Shown piece after piece: positions 8,497 to 18,081 of a stretch of DNA of 64,000 nucleotides. The notes below the pieces were generated by a model. The model saw only the letters and a list, made by a program, of their open reading frames with translations, ran no database searches and was not told the origin of the DNA. This stretch comes from Cuspidothrix issatschenkoi CHARLIE-1 (lineage in GTDB: Bacteria; Cyanobacteriota; Cyanobacteriia; Cyanobacteriales; Nostocaceae): assembly GCF_002934005.1 (NCBI RefSeq), contig NZ_PGEM01000004.1, forward strand, positions 1-64,000. The letters run 5' to 3'. The position numbers and the translations under genes were made by a program. How positions within the stretch are numbered: the first letter of the stretch is position 1; every line of letters starts with the position of its first letter.

Positions 8497-10815
8497 ATGA
8501 AAAACTGGCAATTTCTGATACAGAGACAGGGAGATCATACTTGGCGAACTTTAGAGTCGTCAAATTTAAAACTTTTTGCGGGTAATTATCGAGTTCTGGC
8601 TCGGTCTAATCTAAGTAATACGGACGTAGAAGTACGACTTACTCATGTATCTACCCAGGAAACTCCGCCTAAACGACGTATTCTCAAACGATTACGTCGC
8701 ACTAATGCGGAGGGATTGATGGCGGTAATTCCTTTTACCCATTTTAAACCAGGGATTTGGGAGTTACGATGTTCTGGAGATGTCATGTCAGATATGCTGG
8801 GTCAATCTTGGCAACATACTCTAACTATCGAAGTATTACCCCCGGAAACTACTCCACAGCCACCAAATAAAGTCAGTGAACCATCTGATCTGCCGTCACA
8901 GATTGATACTGAAGTCAATATAGTGATGAATCATGGGACTCCCATCTGGCTGAAGGGAGAAACAACAGAGCAGATTTTAGAAAACTTATTAGATTTAGCT
9001 TTATCTAAGGATGAACCCTTAATAGATATAGATGAGGAAACCATTGAGAATGCGCCCACCTTACCGCCACCTCTCCCACTGAATTTAAGTTTAGAGGAAG
9101 ATACTTATGTAGCTCGGTGGGGAGAAAATTTAAGTATTCATGGCTATGTAGAAACAAATGAAATCGAAAATCTGGATCATGAAAAATTTTCTCTGGAGGC
9201 TATGAGTTACTTAGGAATAGAAATTTCTTTGCGATCGCCTTTAGAGTCAAAAATCCTTAAAAAAATCCAGCATCCCTTAAAAAAGGACAGTTTACCTTTG
9301 CCCTTTAGCAGCCTAATTGATATTCCTTCTGAGTGTGAATCTAAGTTACTTTTAGCAGATATTAACTTATACGGTAAATTAGTTGATGTTGGTCAAGTGA
9401 TGCTGTTAGCTAGTCATACCTTCACAATTACAGCAGATGTCACTGAATTATTAGCCATACAAACTTCCTCATCAGATTCTCATCGCTTTGGACAGGAAAC
9501 TAAGCCACCAAAGCCACCAAAACCGGTAGTTAATGTGGGATTAGAACTTTTTAATTTAGCTAAAACTCCTAAACTCGCTCAATTTCATGTTCTCAAACCA
9601 TCATCAAATCAACCTTTACCGCCTCAAATTAAACCCCAGTCAACCTGGGGACGTATTTCCCCACAACTGCCAATTTTACCCAACCACCCCCCAGCTAAGA
9701 TTAATTCTGATCCGGCAAAAATTGCGGCAGATAGAATCTCAGCTACTCCACCCATTGATTTGAAAAAACTCCTAATTAAACCGATTAACAAAACTTTTCC
9801 CTACTTAAAACGGTTAAAAGCAACAATAAGTCAGGAGGAAATAGTTAATCACAATTTAGATCATCAAAACTTACCAGTTTTAGCCCAATCTCCAGAGTTA
9901 CCCAGCTTAGTTTCCTTATCAGCAACAACACCAGAATTACCCATAGATGATCCCCAAGAAATTTATGATTCCCCCATAGCTGAAACAACCTATGCAGAAT
10001 TAATAGCAGAGATTGTGGCAAGTGTAACTCAAATTGAACCATTGGTGGTAGTTAATACTGAGGAAAATGTTCTCAATGAAGTATTAGAGACAGTTGGAAC
10101 TGAAATTGACTCTCCTATTGTGCAAAAATCGACGGAAATTCAAGGATATGTGTTTAGTCCAGATGTTACTCCAACATCTCCAGATCAGGATATACAAGAA
10201 AATGATCCGTTTGGAGATGGCCAAATAGATATGGAGCAAAATTTTGCCGATGAGGATATTCCGCTAAAAGTTGATGAATTGAAAATAGTAAATTCACCCT
10301 ATCCCATTGAACCTCTGTGGATATCTCAAGAAATTGTGATAGATGATTTAGTGATGGAAGTGAATACCAATGATATCAGTGATCAACCTGTAGAAAATAC
10401 ACCTTTATCTGAAGATGAAACTCCGGCTGATGTGGCTGGGATGATGATTAATTCTTTGCCAAGTCCCCAATTGTTTTTACCAGATGGTGAACTTGTGGCA
10501 GGTACATCTGTAGCTGTCCGTTTGGAATTACCGGAAGTTCTATCTTCTGTGGCGGTGAAATTATGGGTTGAAGATTACCAAACCCGCAGTTTACTAGATG
10601 GTCCCCATATTCTGTCTGATTTGCGTTCTAATGCCTGGGGAGCATGGGAAACGACTATTTCCTTAAAAATTCCCTTTGGCTGCTTGGAAATCCGTTTGGC
10701 AGCGATTACAATAAATCAGTCTACCCAGCAGGAAAGCAATAGAGTTGCAGTTATCAAAACAGTCATTCCCCCTGATTTACCGACTATAGAACTGGATGAC
10801 ATTTTGGGAATTTGA
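8497..10815 (+). CDS. Conserved hypothetical with Ig-like ends and long acidic linker (772 aa)
   Basis: A 772-residue protein without signal peptide or membrane helix. Residues 1-125 look like a beta-sandwich (LKLFAGNYRVLARSNLSNTDVEVRLTHVS...GIWELRCSGD). Residues about 190-310 give a second beta-rich segment (YVARWGENLSIHGYV...). The middle, about 310-645, is Pro/Gln/Glu-rich and probably disordered. Residues about 650-750 form a third Ig-like stretch (QLFLPDGELVAGTSVAVRLELPE...CLEIRLAAITINQ). This suggests a scaffold or adhesion-type protein, but no function can be assigned. The ATG at 8497 is followed at once by well-formed domain sequence, supporting the start. Confidence 0.7.
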   Translation: MKNWQFLIQRQGDHTWRTLESSNLKLFAGNYRVLARSNLSNTDVEVRLTHVSTQETPPKRRILKRLRRTNAEGLMAVIPFTHFKPGIWELRCSGDVMSDMLGQSWQHTLTIEVLPPETTPQPPNKVSEPSDLPSQIDTEVNIVMNHGTPIWLKGETTEQILENLLDLALSKDEPLIDIDEETIENAPTLPPPLPLNLSLEEDTYVARWGENLSIHGYVETNEIENLDHEKFSLEAMSYLGIEISLRSPLESKILKKIQHPLKKDSLPLPFSSLIDIPSECESKLLLADINLYGKLVDVGQVMLLASHTFTITADVTELLAIQTSSSDSHRFGQETKPPKPPKPVVNVGLELFNLAKTPKLAQFHVLKPSSNQPLPPQIKPQSTWGRISPQLPILPNHPPAKINSDPAKIAADRISATPPIDLKKLLIKPINKTFPYLKRLKATISQEEIVNHNLDHQNLPVLAQSPELPSLVSLSATTPELPIDDPQEIYDSPIAETTYAELIAEIVASVTQIEPLVVVNTEENVLNEVLETVGTEIDSPIVQKSTEIQGYVFSPDVTPTSPDQDIQENDPFGDGQIDMEQNFADEDIPLKVDELKIVNSPYPIEPLWISQEIVIDDLVMEVNTNDISDQPVENTPLSEDETPADVAGMMINSLPSPQLFLPDGELVAGTSVAVRLELPEVLSSVAVKLWVEDYQTRSLLDGPHILSDLRSNAWGAWETTISLKIPFGCLEIRLAAITINQSTQQESNRVAVIKTVIPPDLPTIELDDILGI

Positions 10816-10912
10816 TAAGCTGTGTTAAAAATCTTAAGAATTTACCCAATTGGGTAGAATTTTGCAGTAAGCTCCTAAATGAATTGTAGTAAGACTTTAC
10901 AGGACTTATTTT

Positions 10913-11053
10913 ATGTCAGGTTCATTTTTGCCTACTGTTTTCGCTTACTCTTCCTTTTTGCCTTCTATCTTTGTTCCCCTGACTGGCTTGGTTTTACCAG
11001 CCGTAATTTTCGCATTTTTGTTTTCCTACATTGAAAGCGAAGATATTGCTTAA
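10913..11053 (+). CDS. psaI: Photosystem I subunit VIII (PsaI)
   Basis: A 46-residue membrane peptide, MSGSFLPTVFAYSSFLPSIF followed by a single transmembrane helix with GLVLPAVIFAFLFSYIESEDIA at the C-terminus. The SFLPSIFVPL and FLYIE-D-like end are hallmarks of PsaI, which helps hold PsaL and the trimer/tetramer interface of photosystem I in the thylakoid. In many cyanobacteria psaI is next to psaL; here psaL is not adjacent. A perfect 11-base hairpin follows at 11113-11145. Confidence 0.93.
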   Translation: MSGSFLPTVFAYSSFLPSIFVPLTGLVLPAVIFAFLFSYIESEDIA

Positions 11054-11112
11054 TTAGGCTATGGGTAATTAGTTAACTCTTTTTTGCACCAATTACCTAT
11101 TGAGATACAAAC

Positions 11113-11145
11113 AAAACCGCCTATCTGAATCAGGTAGGCGGTTTT
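11113..11145. terminator. Bidirectional terminator between psaI and psbJ
   Basis: AAAACCGCCTA (11113-11123) pairs perfectly with TAGGCGGTTTT (11135-11145) around an 11-base loop. The A-rich left and T-rich right flanks allow it to end transcripts from psaI (plus) and from the psb operon (minus). Confidence 0.85.
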
Positions 11146-11177
11146 ACAGAAGTTTTCATGTCTTTAGACCACAGTAA

Positions 11178-11242
11178 GGGCGAAGCATTCGGATGATAGT
11201 CCTGGGTAAAAACCGATAATTAATTGTCCGAATGCTTCGCCC
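11178..11242. repeat. Inverted-repeat element GGGCGAAGCATTCGGA
   Basis: GGGCGAAGCATTCGGA (11178-11193) is repeated as its exact reverse complement at 11227-11242, separated by 33 bases. The motif is a common dispersed element of Nostocales. It lies just downstream of psbJ. Confidence 0.8.
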
Positions 11243-11261
11243 CTACATTGTTTCAGGAATC

Positions 11262-11381
11262 TTAAATCGAAGAACCAAGTCCCGCGTAAGCACCATAAAA
11301 GAAAATACCAACTACAGTGATTACACCCAAACCTGCAATTGTAGCTACAACCCACAAGGGAATTCTTCCACTTCCAGACAC
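11262..11381 (-). CDS. psbJ: Photosystem II protein J
   Basis: A 39-residue single-helix thylakoid protein, [20 protein letters not shown] then [19 protein letters not shown]. It matches PsbJ in length and in the [10 protein letters not shown] and GAYAGLGSS signatures. The start is GTG at 11381. Last gene of the psbE-psbF-psbL-psbJ operon. PsbJ is needed for efficient plastoquinone exchange and PSII assembly. Confidence 0.93.
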   Translation of the reverse strand: MSGSGRIPLWVVATIAGLGVITVVGIFFYGAYAGLGSSI

Positions 11382-11506
11382 AGTTTTGTCCTCGCTTAAA
11401 AATAAATTAACACATTCGTCAGTTGTCAGTTGTTAGTTGTCAGTTGAAGATTTTTTTCTCACCTTTCAACTGTTACCTAACTAGCAACTGACCTTAAAAA
11501 CACCAG

Positions 11507-11626
11507 TTAGTTAAAGAAGTAACTGGAAAAGAGAATGCCTAGAACGAAGATCAAGAGTAGTCCTAGGTAAAGAGAGGTACGGTTTAATTCAACCGGTTGT
11601 TGATTAGGATTAGGCGTTCTTTCCAT
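11507..11626 (-). CDS. psbL: Photosystem II protein L
   Basis: A 39-residue peptide, [20 protein letters not shown] followed by a hydrophobic helix and the conserved end [10 protein letters not shown]. These features identify PsbL, which sits at the PSII dimer interface. It starts nine bases after the psbF stop codon. Confidence 0.95.
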   Translation of the reverse strand: MERTPNPNQQPVELNRTSLYLGLLLIFVLGILFSSYFFN

Positions 11627-11635
11627 GATTAAGTC

Positions 11636-11773
11636 CTAGCGTTGAATAAACTGCATTGAGGCGATCGCGCCCAAAAAGAATACAGTAGGGACAGCTAAGG
11701 TATGAACCGCGATCCATCTGACTGTAAAAATGGGATAGGTAACTGGTTGATTAATGTTATTACCGCTAGTCAT
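11636..11773 (-). CDS. psbF: Cytochrome b559 beta subunit
   Basis: A 45-residue thylakoid protein with [20 protein letters not shown] and C-terminal SMQFIQR. His24 is the haem ligand that pairs with the PsbE histidine. It follows psbE by nine bases. Length and sequence are fully typical. Confidence 0.96.
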   Translation of the reverse strand: MTSGNNINQPVTYPIFTVRWIAVHTLAVPTVFFLGAIASMQFIQR

Positions 11774-11782
11774 GATGTCAAA

Positions 11783-12031
11783 TTATTTTCCAATAAATGT
11801 TTTTACTTGGTTTTTTGCGTCAAAACGATTGCTAACAATTGGCACTTCTTGACGAACTTGAGTAAAATACTCATTAGGACGGGGTGTGCCAAATACATCA
11901 TAAGCTAAACCAGTACTGACAAATAACCAACCTGCAACAAATAATGCGGGGATGGTGATGCTGTGAATTACCCAGTAACGAATACTGGTAACAATGTCAG
12001 AAAACGGACGTTCTCCAGTGGTACCTGCCAT
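11783..12031 (-). CDS. psbE: Cytochrome b559 alpha subunit
   Basis: An 82-residue protein that begins [20 protein letters not shown]; His23 in the first helix is the haem ligand, and the lumenal tail has [20 protein letters not shown]. First gene of psbEFLJ. The order rubA, ycf48, psbEFLJ on one strand is conserved among cyanobacteria and groups PSII core and assembly genes. Confidence 0.97.
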   Translation of the reverse strand: MAGTTGERPFSDIVTSIRYWVIHSITIPALFVAGWLFVSTGLAYDVFGTPRPNEYFTQVRQEVPIVSNRFDAKNQVKTFIGK

Positions 12032-12141
12032 TTATTTGACTACCTTATCAAAAACTATGATTGAGTTTATTATCCTACAAAGTTTAGAAAGAGTTACAAC
12101 TTGCAACTTTCTTCTCATAATACATCCATGATTGGGTGTAA

Positions 12142-13164
12142 TTACGCCTCTTTTGATGGATCTGCTGCTTCTGCCTTGGGGTTATATTTTAGCAAAACGC
12201 CGCGATCGCCAATAATAAAACCTTGTTCCGGGTTCAAAAACACGATTTTATACAAATTAGCCGCAACTGATTCCACATCACGGTCTTTTTCCCAAGTTTT
12301 GCCACCATCAGTGCTGCGAAGTAAATTACCGCTACCACCACTCACCCAAATTTCATCAGGTGTGCGATAGGCTAAATCCAGTAAACCCCAACTAGTGGAT
12401 AATTCTGGATATTTTACCTCTAGCCATGCTTCTGGTTGGGCGGGATCACTAAACTGAACTTGGCCACCCCGTGCTAATAACCACATTTGTCCATCGTTAG
12501 TAAAACCCATATTTTCTAAACGTCGGGAACTGTTACGGTTATGTGGTTCCCAAGCATTTTCACCAGGTTTCCAAGTGGAGTAAAAACTACCCTTAGCAGA
12601 AACAGCGATATATTTACCATCCGGCGATCGCTCCAAGTTGCGAACCACACCAACGGCTGCTTCTAAACTAGCTTTCCAGTTTTGACCACCATCACTAGTT
12701 TGATAAATTGCGCCTACATCGGTGGCCATTTCGGCTGTATTTGGACTAATGGCTGTAATGGCAATTGGATTACCAGGTAGCTTTTCGCTTAAAGCAATCC
12801 TAGACCAAGACCGTCCTTCATCAGTAGTATGAAGTAGTAAAGAAGGTTCTCCTACAATCCAACCTTCTTGACCAGAAAAACTGACCGAGTTAAAACGGTA
12901 TCTGGGATCATCCAATTCTAATTTTAGCGGCTGCCAAGTCTCACCACCATCATTAGTTTCTAAGAGAGTGGCATTACTACCCACCAAATAACCATGTTGG
13001 GAATTACCAGCAAAGCCAATATCTAGCAATTTTGCGTCTGTTGGTACATTAATTACCTGCCAGGGATTGTAGCTAATAGAAGGAACACTGCTACACCCTA
13101 TACAAGCTATAACTACTATTAATGCGGCAAAAAATCCTTGCCACTTTTTTACAATTGAGTGCAT
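12142..13164 (-). CDS. ycf48: PSII assembly factor Ycf48 (HCF136 homologue)
   Basis: A 340-residue beta-propeller protein. The N-terminal hydrophobic segment ends in IACIGC, a lipobox-like site with Cys24, so it is probably a lumenal lipoprotein or signal-peptide protein. BNR-type blade motifs repeat along the chain (DGGETWQPL, DEGRSWSRI, DGGQNWKA, DGGKTWEKD), as expected for a seven-bladed propeller. Ycf48 binds newly made D1 and aids early PSII reaction-centre assembly. It lies between rubA and psbE. Confidence 0.95.
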   Translation of the reverse strand: MHSIVKKWQGFFAALIVVIACIGCSSVPSISYNPWQVINVPTDAKLLDIGFAGNSQHGYLVGSNATLLETNDGGETWQPLKLELDDPRYRFNSVSFSGQEGWIVGEPSLLLHTTDEGRSWSRIALSEKLPGNPIAITAISPNTAEMATDVGAIYQTSDGGQNWKASLEAAVGVVRNLERSPDGKYIAVSAKGSFYSTWKPGENAWEPHNRNSSRRLENMGFTNDGQMWLLARGGQVQFSDPAQPEAWLEVKYPELSTSWGLLDLAYRTPDEIWVSGGSGNLLRSTDGGKTWEKDRDVESVAANLYKIVFLNPEQGFIIGDRGVLLKYNPKAEAADPSKEA

Positions 13165-13235
13165 CAGTATTACTGAGGTTTTCCTAAAATTTGGTAGATT
13201 TTCGTCGAATTGCCGTAAATGAAAGATAGCTGTTT

Positions 13236-13580
13236 TTACTGTAGTCCGTAGAGACTAATAAAAAACAAGAATCCCAGGGCTAAAGCCCCAAAAATCAAAA
13301 TGTTCTTTTGCGTAGGTGTGAGCGTATTAACACCTAAACCGTAACTTAAGTTTTCCTTGAAACCCGATGCTGTACCGGCTGGTCCAATATTCGCAAAAGC
13401 AGTTTTCTTAGCTATACAAACTGGACAGCGCCAATTCGTCGGTAGTTCTGCAAAAACTGTTCCTGGCAGAATATTACTCTTGTCGTCTCCTTTCTCCGGT
13501 TCATAAACATAACCACAAGAGCGACACTCATAGCGGTCTAACACTGGAGTTTCCATAGCCTCTTCAGCTTGTTCACTCAT
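13236..13580 (-). CDS. rubA: Membrane-anchored rubredoxin RubA
   Basis: A 114-residue protein with a rubredoxin domain (about 16-62) whose iron ligands are Cys19, Cys22, Cys52 and Cys55 (YECRSCGYVYEP and WRCPVC). A linker leads to a C-terminal transmembrane helix (about 92-112, NILIFGALALGFLFFISLYG). RubA is required for photosystem II (and reported for photosystem I) assembly in phototrophs. It is 71 bases upstream of ycf48 and probably starts the operon. Confidence 0.95.
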   Translation of the reverse strand: MSEQAEEAMETPVLDRYECRSCGYVYEPEKGDDKSNILPGTVFAELPTNWRCPVCIAKKTAFANIGPAGTASGFKENLSYGLGVNTLTPTQKNILIFGALALGFLFFISLYGLQ

Positions 13581-14149
13581 GGCTCGTAGTCTCGCAGAGG
13601 GTAATTATTAAATATACGTTACAAATTATGACATAATTATTAGACTTTTCTCTCACTCATGGCCAAGTTAGATCGGGCAGCATTCGGGAAAAATAGCCGG
13701 TCATTGGTTGCCATTAACAGACCAAATGCGGACTGAAGACAACCCCCCAGATCAACCCCGTAAAAATCCTCCTTATGTCCTAGATCCCATTGAAGTAGAA
13801 AGTAAAGTCTAGTTTTGTCTAGGTTTTATATAGCACCTGCCAGAAGTTGATGTAAATTACCTGACGTGAAGGCTGAAGAGATTGGTGAATAAGCATAACT
13901 GAAGTTAGACATAAGAAATCAGATCCACATACTACAAGTCTGTGTGACTATTTCCACGATTTCAGAACTACCTTAAAGATATAATGTAAAAAGAAGATTA
14001 TCCATATACTCAGTAAACAGTAAACAGTGAATATTATCTATAGTTTAGTGAAAAGTTAGCAAGTAATTAAACTAATAAATATTCTCTGAAAATTATTTGC
14101 TGTTAACTGATAAGTGATTACCTTACACCATTAGCAGTAGAAAACTATT
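13581..14149. other. Divergent region between rubA and ndhC
   Basis: No reliable gene in 569 bases; promoters for rubA and ndhC must lie here. A plus-strand stretch at about 13729-13815 reads as 28 residues from an ATG (ending PPYVLDPIEVESKV) and remains open upstream without another ATG; it could be a gene remnant or tiny ORF. A heptamer repeat AGTAAAC occurs near 14012-14026. Confidence 0.5.
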
Positions 14150-14512
14150 GTGTTTGTTCTTAGCGGTTACGAGTACCTTCTAGGCTTCTTCATCCTGTGT
14201 AGCCTAGTTCCAGCCCTAGCACTGTCAGCCTCAAAAATTCTTAGACCCAGTGGTAACAGTCTAGAGAGACGCACAACATACGAATGCGGACTAGAACCCA
14301 TTGGCGGAGCCTGGATTCAATTCAACATTCGCTACTATATGTTCGCGTTGGTCTTTGTTGTTTTTGATGTAGAAACAGTATTTTTGTACCCTTGGGCAGT
14401 TGCTTTTAACCGCCTGGGTTTATTGGCATTTATCGAAGCCATCATCTTTATTTCGATTCTCATCATCGCCTTAGTTTACGCATGGCGTAAAGGAGCTTTG
14501 GAATGGTCTTAA
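14150..14512 (+). CDS. ndhC: NAD(P)H-quinone oxidoreductase subunit 3 (NdhC)
   Basis: A 120-residue subunit with three transmembrane helices and the conserved loop [22 protein letters not shown]. It belongs to the membrane arm of photosynthetic complex I, used for cyclic electron flow, respiration and CO2 uptake. The start is GTG. The gene overlaps ndhK by ten bases, the usual translational coupling of ndhC-ndhK-ndhJ. Confidence 0.97.
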   Translation: MFVLSGYEYLLGFFILCSLVPALALSASKILRPSGNSLERRTTYECGLEPIGGAWIQFNIRYYMFALVFVVFDVETVFLYPWAVAFNRLGLLAFIEAIIFISILIIALVYAWRKGALEWS

Positions 14513-15240
14513 ATTCTAATATCATCACCCAGGAAACAGAACAAATCATCAACCCCATTCAACGTCCTACAGTTACCCAAGAACTGTCAGAAAACGTGAT
14601 TTTAACCACTGTTGATGACCTTTACAACTGGGCCCGGCTTTCTAGTTTGTGGCCGTTGCTATTTGGTACAGCTTGCTGCTTTATTGAATTTGCGGCCTTA
14701 ATTGGCTCTCGCTTTGACTTTGACCGTTTTGGGTTAATTCCTCGTTCCAGCCCCCGCCAAGCGGATTTAATCATCACTGCTGGAACAATTACCATGAAGA
14801 TGGCTCCCCAATTGGTGCGTCTTTATGAACAAATGCCCGAACCCAAGTATGTGATTGCTATGGGTGCTTGTACAATTACTGGTGGGATGTTTAGCGTTGA
14901 CTCCCCTACAGCAGTGCGCGGAGTTGATAAACTAATTCCCGTAGATGTATATTTGCCTGGTTGTCCTCCCCGTCCTGAAGCAATTATTGACGCAATTATT
15001 AAACTGCGGAAGAAAATCGCCAATGATTCCATGCAAGAACGGGATAATATCAAGCAAGTCCACCGTTACTACAGTACAACTCATAATATGAAGCCAGTTC
15101 CCGAAATCTTAACTGGCAAGTATATGCAGTCAGAAACTCGCTTTAATCCTCCCAAAGAATTGACAGAAGCGATTGGTATGCCTGTACCCCCAGCCTTATT
15201 AACAGCAAAGACACAGAAGGAGGAACAAGGGCGTGGCTGA
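14503..15240 (+). CDS. ndhK: NAD(P)H-quinone oxidoreductase subunit K
   Basis: A 245-residue NuoB/PSST-type subunit that binds the terminal 4Fe-4S cluster N2. The cluster ligands are visible: adjacent Cys58-Cys59 in [13 protein letters not shown], a Cys in [10 protein letters not shown], and a Cys in [12 protein letters not shown]. It is in the middle of the ndhCKJ operon and overlaps ndhJ by eight bases. Confidence 0.97.
   Translation: MVLNSNIITQETEQIINPIQRPTVTQELSENVILTTVDDLYNWARLSSLWPLLFGTACCFIEFAALIGSRFDFDRFGLIPRSSPRQADLIITAGTITMKMAPQLVRLYEQMPEPKYVIAMGACTITGGMFSVDSPTAVRGVDKLIPVDVYLPGCPPRPEAIIDAIIKLRKKIANDSMQERDNIKQVHRYYSTTHNMKPVPEILTGKYMQSETRFNPPKELTEAIGMPVPPALLTAKTQKEEQGRG
15217..15223 (+). 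promoter_or_regulatory. Ribosome-binding site deciding the ndhJ start
   Basis: AAGGAGG inside the 3' end of ndhK lies nine bases before the GTG at 15233 and supports that GTG as the ndhJ start. Confidence 0.75.
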
Positions 15241-15760
15241 AGAAGAATCTAAACCAGTTCCCGCAGCAGAAGCATCTCTAGTCAAACCCGGCAAAGTTTC
15301 CCAGTGGTTAGCGGAAAATGGCTTTGACCATGAGTTTTTGCAACTTGATGCCAATGGGGTAGAAATAATTAAAGTGCCGGCAAGTTTTCTCTTACCTATT
15401 TCTACTGCTTTGTATGCTTACGGGTTTAATTACCTCCAGTTTCAAGGGGCGATGGACTTAGGTCCAGGACAGGAATTGGTAAGTGTTTATCATTTACTCA
15501 AACTTAGTGATAATGCTGACCGTCCTGAAGAAATTAGGGTCAAAGTGTTTTTACCCAGAGAAAATCCCTCTGTGCCTTCAGTTTACTGGATTTGGAAAAC
15601 AGCAGACTGGCAAGAACGGGAAAGCTATGACATGTATGGCATCATCTATGAAGGTCATCCTAATTTGAAGCGGATTTTGATGCCGGAAGATTGGGTAGGT
15701 TGGCCTTTACGCAAGGATTACATCTCACCAGATTTCTACGAGTTACAGGACGCTTATTAA
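15233..15760 (+). CDS. ndhJ: NAD(P)H-quinone oxidoreductase subunit J
   Basis: A 175-residue NuoC-type hydrophilic subunit of NDH-1. The conserved block [21 protein letters not shown] with [22 protein letters not shown] is present near the C-terminus. GTG start with a good Shine-Dalgarno. Last gene of the operon; two hairpins follow at 15773-15794 and 15888-15916. Confidence 0.96.
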   Translation: MAEEESKPVPAAEASLVKPGKVSQWLAENGFDHEFLQLDANGVEIIKVPASFLLPISTALYAYGFNYLQFQGAMDLGPGQELVSVYHLLKLSDNADRPEEIRVKVFLPRENPSVPSVYWIWKTADWQERESYDMYGIIYEGHPNLKRILMPEDWVGWPLRKDYISPDFYELQDAY

Positions 15761-15772
15761 CTAGGCTGAATC

Positions 15773-15794
15773 GGTAGGGTGGGCATTGCCTACC
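15773..15794. terminator. Hairpin downstream of ndhJ
   Basis: GGTAGG and CCTACC pair around a ten-base loop between the convergent ndhJ and ndhH genes. No long T-tract follows, so this may be a dispersed repeat acting as a terminator. Confidence 0.5.
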
Positions 15795-15887
15795 CTAAAA
15801 TGTTTTGACGAGGAATATTTTATTGAACATTTGGGAAAACAATAGACATCTGAAGTATCTGTCACCTGTCACCTGTGATATTGTCAA

Positions 15888-15916
15888 ATCCCCGACTCCA
15901 CAACGAAATCGGGGAT
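15888..15916. terminator. ATCCCCGA hairpin between ndhJ and ndhH
   Basis: ATCCCCGA (15888-15895) pairs with TCGGGGAT (15909-15916). The same stem core recurs in the longer hairpin at 22812-22841, showing it is a dispersed repeat placed between convergent genes. Confidence 0.6.
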
Positions 15917-15924
15917 AGGGTTAA

Positions 15925-17109
15925 TTATCTATCCACAGAACCCATGATTACGTCAATACTACCGAGAATAACGACGATATCTGCAACTTTCATTCCTCGG
16001 AGTAAGTGAGGTAGAATTTGCAAGTTGTTGAAGTCTGCGGCGCGAATTTTCCAACGCCAGGGGAAAACATTATTATCACCTACTAAATAAATTCCCAATT
16101 CTCCTTTACCACTTTCGACGCGGGAGTAAATTTCACCTTGAGGAATTTTGAAAGTAGGAGCAACTTTTTTAGCTACGAACTGATAATCAAAAGCGTCCCA
16201 TTCCGATTTTTTCCCAGCCATGATCCGTTTTGCTTCCAGGTTTTCGTAGGGGCCACCGGGTAATCCCGCGATCGCTTGCCGAATGATTTTCACAGATTCA
16301 CGCATTTCTCGCATCCGTACTGTGTAACGGGCTAGACAATCACCTGTTGTTTCCCACTGTACATCCCAATCGAAATCGTCGTAGCATTCGTAATGGTCAA
16401 CTTTCCGTAAATCCCATTTCACCCCAGAAGCACGTAACATTGGGCCAGAAAGTCCCCAGTTAATAGCTTCATCACGGGTAATAGTTCCTAAACCTTCAAT
16501 GCGGCGGCGGAAAATGGGGTTATTGGTAACTAGGCGTTCATATTCATCAACTTTAGGGATGAAGTAGTCGCAAAAATCCAAACATTTATCTACCCAACCA
16601 TAGGGTAAATCAGCAGCGACACCACCCACACGGAAATAGTTATTATTTACCATGCGGTAGCCTGTGGCGGCTTCCCATAAATCATAAATCATTTCCCGTT
16701 CCCGGAATTGATAGAAAAATGGTGTTTGCGCGCCTACGTCAGCTAGGAATGGACCGAACCATAAGAGGTGGTTAGCAATGCGGTTGAGTTCCAGCATGAT
16801 CACACGGATATAGCTGGCGCGTTTGGGTACAGTGATACCTGCTAATTTCTCTGGGGCGTTGACTGTCACCGCTTCGTTAAACATCCCTGCAGCGTAGTCC
16901 CAACGGCTAACGTAGGGGACATACATGATCGTAGAACGGTTTTCGGCAATTTTTTCCATTCCCCGGTGTAGATAGCCAATGACTGGTTCACAGTCAACGA
17001 CATCTTCACCATCTAGGGTCATAATTAGACGCAAAACCCCGTGCATTGATGGGTGGTGAGGTCCCATATTTAGCACCATTGGTTCAGTGCGGGTTTCTAT
17101 TCTACTCAT
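15925..17109 (-). CDS. ndhH: NAD(P)H-quinone oxidoreductase subunit H
   Basis: A 394-residue NuoD-type subunit of the NDH-1 peripheral arm near the quinone site. It opens with [20 protein letters not shown] and has the family blocks [16 protein letters not shown] and, at the C-terminus, [14 protein letters not shown]. Length is standard. It is transcribed alone, converging on ndhCKJ. Confidence 0.97.
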   Translation of the reverse strand: MSRIETRTEPMVLNMGPHHPSMHGVLRLIMTLDGEDVVDCEPVIGYLHRGMEKIAENRSTIMYVPYVSRWDYAAGMFNEAVTVNAPEKLAGITVPKRASYIRVIMLELNRIANHLLWFGPFLADVGAQTPFFYQFREREMIYDLWEAATGYRMVNNNYFRVGGVAADLPYGWVDKCLDFCDYFIPKVDEYERLVTNNPIFRRRIEGLGTITRDEAINWGLSGPMLRASGVKWDLRKVDHYECYDDFDWDVQWETTGDCLARYTVRMREMRESVKIIRQAIAGLPGGPYENLEAKRIMAGKKSEWDAFDYQFVAKKVAPTFKIPQGEIYSRVESGKGELGIYLVGDNNVFPWRWKIRAADFNNLQILPHLLRGMKVADIVVILGSIDVIMGSVDR

Positions 17110-18081
17110 AGATTTGCTGTTCTCCCGTGATGGATGTTGTAAATTGACCCGCTAGGATGCAATCGCTCTTTTCAGCCAAAATCTAGCGGATAGGGATAAT
17201 GTCTAGATTATCTCTACAGTGTGACATTGGAGAGAGGATAGCAGAGTCGGTTTTTTACTTGATGTTTTATTTTGTGCAGCTACTTCAATTATTATAGGTA
17301 AGCTTGATATATCAGCGATTGAGAATCTCACTTTTTTCCATCTATCTTTAGGGTAAGTGTGGGAGGAATATTCTATGATTGGTATTGACTAAACCCAAGT
17401 TTTATCAATGGGTGGGTAATTTTGCCAATGTTGTCTAGGTAGTACGATAAGTTTAACTTATAGTTACCCTAAATTAGCGCTTACTGAAGACTTAGGCAAA
17501 AATGAGGATTTTAATAACATTGTGTATAAGTTTCATGAAAAAATAATCTCCAGGCAAGATAAGAATTAATTGGTTATTCCCAGAAGGAAAAAACACAAAT
17601 TTATGTTCCTAGTCATGTTTCAAAAGATTATTTTTAATCATTGTGGTAATTAAATGTGCATAACCACCAAACCCTTGTAGGGATAATTCATGAATTGTCC
17701 CTAGGATAATTTTCACTCCTATGTCTATTAGAAATTTAAAAAATAGTGTTGTTTTCAACAATAAAAAAATTAGTTAATGTTTGAATAACATCGGGATTGA
17801 AACCTAGTTGAGATGCACTAAACTAGAATCAAAGGACGTTATATACCACCAAAAAATGATCCTCTGCGAAATTGGTGGCAAAATGGTTACTGTTAAGGGG
17901 TTGCGGAAAACGTGGGAAAAGGTCATAAGTGAGTACACTTCTATACCCTTATTCTCTATTCTCTATACTTTGCCTACACAAATAAATTTAGGAATCAAAC
18001 CAAATTGCCATAAATGTGTAGATTTAAGAGTTATGATTTTTATCAAAGATAAAATTAAAAACTTTCATAAACCTAATTAAT
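17110..18081. other. Long non-coding region with decayed MITE
   Basis: 972 bases without a convincing gene. It holds the inverted, decayed third copy of the 88-base element (about 17643-17724). A frame from 17808 to 18080 could encode 90 residues, but its composition is irregular and it resembles no family; I treat it as non-coding or remnant. Confidence 0.5.
17643..17724 (-). repeat. 88-base MITE-like element, decayed copy 3
   Basis: The reverse complement of the element described at 5461-5548: GTGGTAATTAAATGTGCATA opens it and the central AATTCATGAATTGTCCC palindrome is kept. The CATCTGG ends are lost or altered, so this copy is older. Confidence 0.7.

Noticed and set aside
11164-11355. 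A 63-residue minus-strand frame rich in Cys and Trp
   Set aside because: It is a shadow frame of psbJ and the inverted repeat beside it; the real gene is psbJ at 11262-11381.
13663-13815. Possible small genes upstream of ndhC (MAKLDRAAFGKNSRS frame and a frame ending VLDPIEVESKV)
   Set aside because: Neither frame combines a good start, family resemblance and a ribosome-binding site; could be a broken gene but unsupported.
17808-18080. A 90-residue plus-strand frame
   Set aside because: Irregular composition, no recognised motif and no clear ribosome-binding site; kept only as possible remnant.
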